Positions 33,001 through 45,000 of a DNA stretch of 64,000 nt are shown here, piece after piece; positions within the stretch are counted from its first letter, which is position 1, and the number at the start of each line of letters is the position of its first letter. Under the pieces are notes generated by a model. That model was not told the origin of the DNA, made no database searches, and worked only from the letters and a program-made list of their open reading frames with translations. The position numbers were made by a program, and so were the translations under genes. Source of the DNA: Phoronis australis (lineage: Eukaryota; Phoronida; Phoronidae); assembly GCA_002633005.1 (NCBI GenBank), contig NMRA01000296.1, positions 98,232-162,231 of the forward strand, in the 5' to 3' direction.

Positions 33001-36000
33001 CACGTGGCTGATGAAACTTATCTGATTGTACAATTGTATGCTAACGTGTGTTATGCGTGCTAGTACTTTCATGAGTCCCAATATTGAAATGGACTTGAAA
33101 AATTTGGGAGTCCACTTGACCCCAGTGTTTAGAAGTATAGCGTGAACGTTTTCAGTGCTGCTTGAAAATACTTATTGAAAATTGTTCTTGAAATGGTCGT
33201 TGGAAAAATTGACTTTTGATCTGTGTTATGTGGTGAGGAAAACGTGGCATTTTCTTTTGGGTTTGTTTCAGATCCGTGGGAGATTGCATTTGAGAACATC
33301 AAGGATCTGCAGTGGCTTGGCAGTGGCTCACAGGGGGCAGTGTTTCTTGGCAAACTGAACCGGGAGGAAGTGGCAGTGAAGAAAGTTCGCGACCTCAAAG
33401 AAACGGACATCAAGCATCTGCGCAAATTGAATCACCCTAACATTATCGCCTTCAAGTAAGTACCTGGGGCATGTATCTCCCTTTTAAATTATGTAAATAT
33501 AAAGTAGAATGTACGGTAAAGTTTGCCTTGGATGATCTCCAATGTCGAAACCACTTACTTTTGAATTGGGCCACGTATGGCTATTGGACCACTTGCGGCT
33601 ATTGGATTACTTGCGGCTATTGGACTAGTTGCGGCTATTGGACTACTTGCGGCTATTGGACTACTTGCGACTGTTGGACCAGTTGCAGCTGTTGGATCAC
33701 TTGCGGCTATTGGACTACTTTCAGCTCTTGGCCCACTTGTGGCTGTTGGATCACTTGTGGCTGTTGGACCAACATGCTCAGTCAGTCATTCAGTTTAGAA
33801 ACGATTTCTGGGTGATGTTGGGAGTAAAATTAGTGTTGAGTATTTATCTCAATAGAGTTGGACTCTGCAGGGTATCATTTTTAGCACTGAAAACAGTTTG
33901 TCTGTCTGTCCATTGGAGAATGATGCCTGCACACTATAGTGTTAGTGTTTAATACCAGCTTAACAGACAAAAACACAAAAATGTTACACATTGTTTTTGC
34001 GTATTTCAGAGAGCAACTGTCTACTAGGACTTTATTATATTTAAAAGTCATTACTTAGTGTCCGTTTTTTTGTTATTTTGATCATCTTTAATTATACTTT
34101 CTGGACTTTCATAGGCATATTCTCTTTTAAAAATTCTCTGTCGATCTGAATGTTTCTTGTTTTGACTTATAAATATTAATATGTAATTATTGCGTCTTCC
34201 ATGATAGAAGTCAGCATACAATAACTCTGTACATATTTTACTCAAAAGTAATTTCAATTTTCCAAAGGCCTTGCTTCAAATAATGTAAATTTTGTCAAAT
34301 TTTGTTTTTACATCTGCACAGTATGAAAAGTAAGCTCTTGATCGATTAATTGTTTAGCTTTATTTTGTTGAGAAATAAAGAAGAAAATAATTTCACTGCA
34401 CCGCCATATTGTATGCTAATGAGTGAAGAATTCTGGCTTGTTGCATTGTTGATTGAGCAGAAATGTTGCGTGATTATGTCACAAAAAGGAACCAGTTAGC
34501 TCGATGCACATTTATCGAGGAATTATCACGTGGTTGATGTTTCGAGTGTTGTACGCGTCTAAATAATTTACATCTTCATGTAAAAGACATGCAGTGACGC
34601 TCTTGTTGAGGTTCTTAATGGGTAGACGTGCGATTTCTGAGTGTTAAGCGAGTAGAATTATAGCCAGTTGTGTCAATGTCTAATGACAAGCGACCGTTTT
34701 CAGTGCAGAGGAAATCAATTAAGAAGTGATTATTCGTATATGTGTGAGTGCAAAAAGCTTACGTTTTTCTTATCTGCACTAAATTCAGGACTCGGTGGTT
34801 AGCATAACGTCAACTCACCTAATGCGACATGGCAAAATTACGAGGTTGTCAAGCGGGGATTGAAGTCGTCATACCTCACTGATGAGAGCCCAAAATGAAG
34901 TCAACTGGAAACCTGAAACAGTTGCGAACTTGGCAAATGTGTGCCAGCGTCATGGAGAGCTTTTTTCGTTTATTTTCTTTCTTGATTTCATTTTTATTCG
35001 CTCTAACCAATTCTCCCCACTTAGGTAAATATCACACATCGCCAGATGATGCGATAGGGCCCTTCTAATTTTTTCCGAAAGATGCCGACTTTCATCTGTT
35101 TACTTCCTTTTTGAATGCGTGCTCGGTTGTCGCGTGTCAACTTTGTAGCAACCTGGTATTTTTACCAAGTTGCCCAACAAAATGACGTCACATTGGTGAT
35201 CACCACCAAATTGACCCCTGAAGTAAAGTGCGTAATGACATTAGATTACAAAGTAAAAGTGTTGTTTGTAGGGACTTAATCCTACTTTTTGTTAGAACCC
35301 AAATTACCTTGACATCGATTTTGTCCCAAATTGCATATCTTCATCATTAATACCCAGGTATTTGTACCTTGTTCCTGCAGGGGAGTGTGCACTCAGGCCC
35401 CTTGCTACTGTATCATCATGGAATACTGCCCTTACGGCCAACTCTACGAGGTTCTGCGTGACGGACGCGAGATACCACCTGACCTGACACTGGACTGGGC
35501 ACGCCAGATTGTAAGCGGTATGAACTACTTACATGCTCACAAGATCATCCACAGGGACCTCAAGTCACCAAAGTATGTGTACCTCCTCTTTTTCCATTTT
35601 CTTTCTAAGTGTGATGTCTCCGCTACAGTAATTCTGCAGTATTTTCTTAACTCAATTTTCAAAGGATTTGTACAGTGCAGCAAACTGAAAATGACCAATA
35701 GTTGTTTCAGGACAGGAATTCTCTGCATTTAGTACTTTTCAAAAAAAGTTTCGTTGCAAATCGTCTTGCTTCATTCAAGCCATTACAAAAACTTCCCGTT
35801 TGGTTTAAACTACATACGGCATCGGTTTCTAAGTTGAGGCTAGTCCGGATATCAATGTTGTCCATTGTTATCAAATCCCGTACATCACGATTTGCTGGCT
35901 AATTTTCTACCACGGCTCAAAGAGTAACTAAAAATCGTCATCAACGGGTATCAGAGAACCGAGAATTTTGACTAATTTTTGTTGTATTTCTTTGGGTAAA

Positions 36001-39000
36001 AATTAACCTAACTAAACTTTTTATGACTATTGCAATTTCAAAAGACAAATAGTTTGTAAAATCACCAGTTTTGGTCCACGATATATCAATTAGCCAGTGA
36101 TATATTGCTGTGGAGATATTGCTGTGGAGATATTGCTGTGGAGATATTGCTGTGGAGATATTGCTGTGGAGATATTGCTGTGGAGATATTGCTGTGGAGA
36201 TATTGCTGTGGAGATATTGCTGTGGAGATATTGCTGTGGAGATATTGCTAATGCGGTAATTGATCTACTACTCAAAATAGGACCTTGGATCAGATTTCCT
36301 GGACATGTCTATTGATGACAGTGGGAGTTGTAGAAATCTATTTGGTGCCGTGAAACAAGCAGTTTTGTGGTGAAAATTTGTTGGGGAAACCATATGAAAA
36401 TTACCTCTAAATCATCTGAAAATGAACCGAAAAGTTTTGCTTCGAAATTTCGCCCATTTTTGACGTTGACCTTTTTGAAAACTGCAGCAGCTGTTGTGCT
36501 TAGTTAATAATGATACGGTAATTGGAATTTTTTGTTTTAAGATGATTTTTGAGGAGAAATTTGTCTAGAAGTTTTTCTGTTTCACCATATTGTGTGCTTG
36601 ATAGGTGCACATTTTTCAAGCTCAAGCTGAATTTATAATAATGTTGTCTTTCTTTGGCACATTTTTTAGCATTGTGAAGCTAAGTGTGTAGTCTAATGTT
36701 AACTGCAAGAGATTTCCACAAGTACCCTTTTGGTAAATGCCTTTGTCGGAACTAGTATTGACAACGCTAGATAATCAAGCCTCAAGCATTCTAGCCACGC
36801 TGTTGATGACAGTTGTGCTAATAAATCCACTCACTATTGACGTCACGGACAACGTATGCGTAGCAACCGATCACAATTATTCTCATTTGGTATTAAGTCC
36901 CAGTAATAGCAATGCGTACAAAGAAGATTTTCCACACACTTCAAGTTCTCCATAACACTATTATTAAGCACCTTTTGTTTAATTAAACTAGTCAATGAAA
37001 TTATACTTCAGCTTAATATCCATTGGCTTTTACTGCTGAGGAGGATATGTACGTGTTAAATAAAAGGACCTCGGCATGAGCCCTAATGACTAACTTACAA
37101 GAATATTGTGACGTAGGGATTGGGTGGTATCATTACATGTACTTGGTTTTTAAGCAATCTGGTGAAGTCAACTAAAAGGAATAAGCCAGTCACACCTCTG
37201 TATAACGGTTGATGACATTTTGATGACTGTTCTTTGAAGTTATTGGCAGTTTTTTTGGCTCTGTTGGTCAGTATATTGATTTATTGATCGCAACCATGAG
37301 ATCACTGAGTGAAAAACGTCGAATCGAAGTCACCCGATGTTTATATCAGTGTTAGTCATGTGATTTCAAGGTTTGGTTGCTGTCCAATTTTTTGATTTTG
37401 GTATTTCAGCTGTTCTCTGTAACTGATAAAACTGTTGCTGATATCAGATCTCTGTTTTGAAACTTCAGCCAATGTGACATGTGTTTTGAATTTGTTTTGG
37501 TGCCACATTCTCCCAAAGTCATTTGCATGTTATCGGTTACCCAGAACAACTTGTTCTGGATCATTTTGACCCCATTCAGCAGAGTATCAATTATATTAAC
37601 CTTAGTCCACAAAGGAATAATTATGGCAAACGTGATTTGTCAGAACAGAAGCGTTACTCTAGGATTTAACATAAATTTTGACTTGTAATTTTCCCGAAAT
37701 TTATAAATTCTTTATTTGGATATTTTTTCTTCTGTGGTACAATGGGGTAGGTACCAGAATATGATAATCTTAAGACGTCACAAGTGAGAGCAAACACCCA
37801 CGGATGTACTGATTGGCCATTGATTTCTTTTGTGCATGTCCATATTTGGACATTTAGCCACACATAATTCTCAGAAACTCCAGACATGCGATTTGCATGT
37901 TGATGGTGATTGGCTATTTCTGTGTGATAGTTTTAATAATTGGTCAATACTACTCCTCTAATCTGATGAATGCGCTGGATTTGAGCCAGCCTACAAAAAT
38001 ATGTTACCTAATTCAGTTAGAATTGATTACATTGTGTTTACAAGTTTAACACTGCAGAAACTGTTTCACCGCCTGAATGGCCGACTTTTGCTTTGTATAC
38101 ATGTAGTGGCATCTGAGGGTCATGGCCAAATATTATTGATTTCATGTGCATGTGTGACCATCTGCGAAATTCACATATATTTAACTCAATTTCCTTGTTT
38201 GGCAATGCTGAGCCATCCAAGTGCTAACTTCCAAAATCTAATAATCTCTTGTGTAAGGGGCAGGTGATCTAATAATCTCTTGTGTAAGGGGCAGGTGATC
38301 TAAATCTTTCAAAGGAGTTCTTTTAAAGGTAATTACCAACTTTCGTGAAGTCCTTTCACATTTCACCAAAAAAATTTACTGTTCACTGTCGACCCATAAA
38401 ATTTTGAAACATGTCTTAAAACATTACGCAATCGCTTAAAGCTGTGATTTGCCGTGTTGAGCTGACTAAAGACAAAAATCAAATTAGGTCTTGTGCTCTC
38501 ATACATTCTGTCATATATTATTCCTTACCATGATAGGATTCTGTTTTCATTATCTACGAGAACATCGAAACTATCAAGAAAGCGCTTCAGAGTTTATTGG
38601 TGTTGAACAACCCTAAAATTGCAAATTTGAAAATAGCACTAACTTGCACACATTGCCTGTGACAAAAGCGAAATGACCTTTTCTGTGACAAAAGCGAAAT
38701 GACCTTTTAAAACTATGTGACCGCCTTTTGCGAAATTGTATTCTTCACTTAGAACTTGAATTGCTAAAAAACCTGAAACTGCAGGTGACTTAGTTTGAAT
38801 AAATTATTATTCTGGTCCATATGACCAATGATAATAATTTTTGTCCAATAATTAAACACTGTGAGATGCAGTACCCAAGTTATAGTCCATTTTATCTCTT
38901 AAGGTACCAGAATGGTTGGATGCTATTAAACAATTTCTTTCAGATTAAGAGTGAGTCTTCCAATGAAGTTTTGTTGAATCCATGGATCCAAATGCCAAAT

Positions 39001-42000
39001 GGAATTACCCCAAGAATTGTTTCACAACTAGTTATTTGATAGATAAAATGAGGTTCCATTTGATACGCTATCACCCTCGCAGTAACAGTATGTGAGCAAC
39101 TTTGCCTGATTATGGGGTCACTATTGATTGACTGAAATGTCAGGAGATTACCACGGGAGATAATTCATTTACATTCTGATCAATAGACCGTGAATCTTCG
39201 AGGGAGACTAATGTATGCGCCGCATGAGAGGGATCTAATCAGTGAAGTGTAGGCGAAGGATTTTATTACTACACATAAACCTGTGACCTAATTTAGACAA
39301 TAGGATGTTCCCTGTTTTCATACCAGGAAACATGCTGTCCGTGATCCCACAAAAGTCAATATCTTTCAGTGTGTTAACCAAGGCAAATCTTACTTGCAGT
39401 ACAAGACAAAATCACGACAAAATATACCATTTCTCCTGTCATGACGGCTACTAAATTTGTTAACAAAAAATGCTGGAAGTGGCTATAGTGGTGGTAAAAT
39501 TCTAATGACAGAATGGCTCGACCATCTTACTAACTTTCTTGTTAATTACCCTTCATGCTCAGTTGTCAATGTTTAACTCCAACCCAGCTGTCACGACGGG
39601 GAATTCCGGGTCTTTTTATTGGAATACTTTTGGCTTGCACTGTAGATCAGTTACCCAACGGATGCTCAATCGCAAGAAAAGCCAGTGTCATCATGTGTTT
39701 CGCTTGTAATGCATGGCAATATATCGCGTTTTCGTGAGTTTCTCGTGTCTGCAGAATATAAACCTGGACTATTGTGCTCATTATAAAACTGTTTTTAATG
39801 GTGTCAGAATGTAACAACAAAAGCTCTCCAATGTTTTTAACTTCACTCTGGATATCCTAATTCTCTCAGAAGTACTTAATCTGGTTTAAGATTAGGCTGA
39901 ATGACTGGAGTTTTGAGATATACTGTAACTTTTTCCTGGACATGCCACGGTTGGGTTTTTTCTCAAATCTTCTTGACAATGCCTGTCTATGTTATCCCCA
40001 GAAGAATGTGATCAGAATGTATTGTCTATACTTGAAGGTCACGATTATCAAGGTATTAGATTCTGTAGCTGAAATACACCCTACTCTATCTTGTGCCAAC
40101 AGTGAAAATTAGTGCTGTGTTTTTTATTCTAATAGTGACCCAGCTTAACTGCAAGTCCTCAGGCACTCCGTGAATGGGAGTATTCCTATGTTCACATTAT
40201 AAAGTTCAGTGCGTAAGAATTATATTGAGATAAAACTTCCGATTTTGCTCAGTTTTTGAAAATGAAATTTTACCGACTGTTACAAATCCTCCACAGTAAA
40301 CTAAGAAAAATTCTTGTGTAGTGAAGCTTTCTCAAAACACTAGTTGATATTATTTTGATAATTTGCCTTCAAAATGAAAAGGTTGCAGTTCTGATATCTG
40401 TTTTATGCGAAATAACTGAAGAATTACTGTAATTGTTACTGGGAAAGGTGGTGTATAGTTATGTGTGACGTTTAGGTTTTCAGACTGTAGTGTGAAGACA
40501 TAAATCTCCACTGCTTAGTTTGTAACTATGGTCTTTAGTTGGATTTTACCACTCAAATGCACGATTTGTTCCAGTGTACTTATTGCCAACAACGATGTCG
40601 TGAAGATCGTCGACTTTGGAACGTCGCGGGAGTGGAATGAGAAAAGTACTAAGATGTCATTTGCCGGCACCGTCGCTTGGATGGCGCCGGAGGTGATACG
40701 TAATGAGCCATGCTCGGAGAAGGTGGACATCTGGTGAGTTATGGTAGACCTAGTCTAGACCTAGACAATCGCGTTTTATTTTCAAATTTGGAGAGTTATT
40801 GACTTAAATTTACCATTATTCCCCTGGAACTTAATTTGTACTTTCAAACAAGCCTATATTACTGCCTGTAATCATTCTCATATTGATGACATTATGAGAT
40901 TTGAAGCAGCTAAAAACCTGCCTTTTGCCCAAAATGTTGCTTTTAATTTAGACCACTTACTGCTACAGAGCTCACCTGTAATTGGTCCTGACTCAATCTA
41001 AATGTGATTTCTGACATTGGTCACTTATTGTTTAGATGGACGTTATTGGTTTTATGGCTGAAAAATGTGTTTTTAGCATCACTGTTGAATAGTTCAGACT
41101 TCTTGAAGTTATTAGGTTTGACTGGAGTGTTGTAAAACAAGAAAATCTGTTTAGCTTATCTGATTTTATTTCAAATTGCCAATTTTCACGGTTGTCTGCC
41201 AGGCATTCACCGACTTCTGAGGCTGATTTCAGAAAATCACCTTTCTCGCCGATAATGTGCCTGTGTCTGCTGTATAAAATGACTAGCCAGACGTTCAAGC
41301 CTGGACTTGTTGATCCTGGTCTCACATAATATAACGAAGTGTCTCCTTAGCCCAGAAACCCCCTCCTAAACTGAGTAAAGTACAAGTTGAGATGACAATT
41401 AGTAATCCGTCGATAGACGTCGAGACCAGTTTCAAGGCAAAATTCTTTTTAGCCCTGAAATAACTTCTAGACTGTGTAACAAATCACACACCCATCAGTG
41501 TTGTATAAATTTGTTGTTTCATGCCAAGCTCAGCTTCATGAAAAATAAGTGGCCTAAATCAAAGTCATTTTCTAACAACAGTGGTTTTATGGCAATAGAA
41601 CTTTAAATCATTCTGGTGCAAATTCAGTTCGTCTTTGCATTAAGCAATCTTTGCCCCTGTATGTTAATTCATGTCATTAACCCAATCTTGTATTTCCCGT
41701 CTAGGTCGTTTGGCGTTGTCCTCTGGGAGCTGATCACGGGCGAGATCCCGTACAAGAACGTGGACTCATCGGCCATCATCTGGGGCGTGGGCAGCACCAG
41801 CCTTCTCCTCCCCATCCCCTCGGGGTGCCCCGATGGGTTCAAGCTGCTGATGAGGCAATGTTGGTGAGTGATACCTGCATCTTAAGGAACTGTAAACAGT
41901 CTTTTGTGTGTTCCGAGTCAGTTAAATAATGCTAGAAATCTTGACTTATGTAAGGGTGACATTGATCATTCTGGGTTTTAAGGTTTTCTCTTATCTCTCC

Positions 42001-45000
42001 CATAATTCATCATTCTAGCATAGTTGTCCAATTGCTTTTTTAGTGGGGGCCGTTTTGTTAATGTGCGTTAGTTAGGGTTGTCATTTAAAGGCGAATTTTG
42101 ATAATGCTAGTTGAAGCGGAGGTTAAGAAACTACGACATCTTGCTCTTATTCTTCCTTTTCTCTTCTCCACAGGAGCACCAAGCCACGTAACCGTCCATC
42201 GTTCAAACAGATCGCACTACACCTGGATATTGCATCGCCAGAGTTGGAGAACATGCCTCCCGGTGAGTTCTTCGAGTCGCAGTACTCCTGGCGGGCGGAG
42301 ATCAAAGAGCAGTTCCGTCAGATCAAGAGCGACGGCACCCACATGCCGCAGCTGGAGGAGGAACTGATCAAACGAAGACGCGAGGAGCTCAGGTGAGTGG
42401 GTTGGGAACCACAGTCATGTCAGATACTTTGTGAAGAACCAAGGCTGTCGCTTGCACTGGCTGAACTGAAATGGGGGACTCGGTATTCATTGATGGTGCT
42501 TTTAAATAAAGGGTCCTCTTTTTGACGTATGAACAGATTGAGATTAGAAAGTGGTTCATCTGCATGGAGGCAGCTTTTGTATGAGAAGGGACCCACGTTA
42601 TTTACCTGAATGATAGGGGACCCACGTTATTTACCTGAATGATAAGGAACCCATGTTATTTACCTGAATGATAAGGGACCCATGTTATTTACCTGAATGC
42701 AGGCATCTTCATAGGGAGGTCACTTGCTTCATGTAGGACATATATTCAAACATGCTTTGTACTCGTGTGTTGAATTTTCTGGTAAAAGTACCTGGAGTCG
42801 TAGTTTGGGTCAGGGTGTAGCAGAAATGTAAGAGAAGTATTTTCTGGTTACTTAGTGAAATCAGGGGAAATCAGGGCTGCGTTCCATACATGCAACACAC
42901 TTATGGAATGTAAGCATTGAATTCCGGCATTTTCCTACAGTACGCTACTAACCTCCAGAGCATACGCTCAAAACACTCGCCTTTCACTTGCGTAGTTTGG
43001 TGTAATATAGCATTGTCTTACATTTTTGCGAGTGTCGTTTGTGGTGTGACTTGGGGTGGTGCAGGGTATTTGAAACATAGAGTTGTAGTGGTCTATTGGC
43101 AGAGATGGGGACGAATCTCTGTTGGCATTGCAGTTAACTTAAGACTGATAGGTTGAATGTGTGCCAAAGGATTTATGGTGAAGTTGGTTGACTGTGAAAT
43201 GGAAGACGTGTCTCTGTGAAGTTTTTGATTTAACAGTATACTGTGAAAGGTATGGTCTAGTTGAGCAAACATACATCAGTGGATGAAAATGAGCTTCATT
43301 CAGGTGAATTTGACGCATTATCCTAATAAGAGAAAGGGAAGATTACTTAATCAATGTAAGTCGTCTATGTTATAAATGATATTGTTTGTTGCTCATGTGA
43401 TCTCTTACTGCCCTCTGTAGGCATGCACAGGATGTACGTGAGCACTATGAGAGAAAGTTGGAGCGTGCCAACAACCTTTACATGGACTTGACCTCCGTGA
43501 TGCTGCAGCTGGAGAACAGAGAGAAAGACATCAATAGGTACACTCACTGTTTCCAATACATTCTCCCTAATTTTCTAAGTTGGGATCACACAAACTGCCT
43601 ATCACTTAAAGTGCACTGCATGCATATTTTTGCCACAGTGGGGTCTTTTCATAATCCAGTGTGAAGTCTATCTAAAGCCCTCCTGTCCTTAGTAACTTGT
43701 AACGAACAAAAGTCTGGTTGCTTAATGGTAACACCCGATGATGAGTTTTTAAATGTTGTTTTCATGGCTGTCATTAACCGTTGGAATGCGCATGTTTGTG
43801 GATTTTACAACTACCTGCCATAAGAAAAATATTGTTCGTGACAAAGTGAAAATTCATACAAAAATTCTCGCTTCATTTTTTCTGTAAAATTTTCCATCTC
43901 TGAATAGGAAGCTTTCTAAATACATAGTCATCATAAGCACTCATGCGTGTTTATTTTAACAATTTGTACATGACCCGATTGCCATTTCTGTTTTCATCAC
44001 TCTAGCCACTGTTTGTGTGTGTAAGACAAACACTGAATAGGATAGCAGAACACTATGACTGCTGACCAGTTAAAACAATATGATATCTGACACATTTAGA
44101 TTCCAGTGTTTCAGTTTAATTTGAAACAGATATTCAGTTTCCAAATAGATTTTGCCTTTAGTACATCGCCTAAGGTTAGATATTGGTAAAGTTTCTTTCA
44201 AAACACACTATGTCGAGATGACCAAACACAAATGGTTACCGCAATATTCCTAACTTTCCTGAATATAAGGTGATACCATTTTTTGGATATAAGTGCAGTC
44301 ATTACCTTATTGTCTTTTTCTACCAATCAGCTATGAACGGTGTCAAAGTAAAAAAATGAAATATCATGATTGACTGGCTATCAAGCCATTCCTTGAAAAT
44401 ATTGAACATATCATAAACTGAACAGCACTCGTAGTGTTCAAATGTGGTCTTTTAGTAAAAATAATGAATTTCCTTGGAAACCTTCAATATTGAGATACCC
44501 CCGAATGTTAGATCACAAGGCCACAGCCTTACATTCGAATATGGGCCCACAGCCTTACATTCGAATATGAGGCCATGCGCAAATGTAAGGCCATGGTCTT
44601 ACAGTAGGATTTTACAGTATGCCTGAAGCAACATTAATCTAGTTATTGAAATTGCAGTGCAGGTCTTCTCTGTTACATCCGATGTCTTTGTACTGAAGTC
44701 TTAACTGAATGATTACATTTTCCCATTGCAATTCCCACTACTGCCTCCTGTTGCAGGAAAGAGCAGGCACTGATGCAGATTGCCAGTAAGGTGACAGCGG
44801 GTCGCAAGGGCATCCTGAAGCACACGATGAACAAGGCACAGGAGAAGTTCCAGCATCTGCATAAGAAGAAAGTTGTGAGCAAGGAGGAGACAACAACTAG
44901 GTGAGAGGTCGTGAGGGTCACCAGGGGAGGTTGTAGCCATGAGCGCTGCAATTTTTAGATTCAGTCAGATCTCACCAGTGAATGAATGTAACATAAAGCT

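Larger units (their letters stand above)
27691..33271. other. MAP3K intron 2
   Basis: A 5.6-kb intron. It holds an inverse copy of the TTCTAGAATTTGGGAC repeat (28565-28690) and a CATCTTGAACATTT-family repeat (30905-31200). The open frames at 28361-28549, 30545-30814, 32188-32394 and 32552-32792 show no family similarity and no matching splice phases. Confidence 0.6.
35573..40574. other. MAP3K intron 4 with minisatellites and repeats
   Basis: A 5.0-kb intron. It holds a 14-bp minisatellite (36099-36249), tandem duplications at 38236-38302 and 38657-38708, a repeat shared with 9.3 and 19.8 kb (38530-38700) and a CGTCATGACG-ended element (39436-39605). Open frames here have no recognisable similarity. 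Confidence 0.6.

Noticed and set aside
33471-33952. Repeat proteins in three forward frames
   Set aside because: Products of the 18-bp minisatellite; period divisible by three keeps frames open.
36090-36315. Repeat proteins on both strands
   Set aside because: Products of the 14-bp minisatellite (three units make 42 bases).
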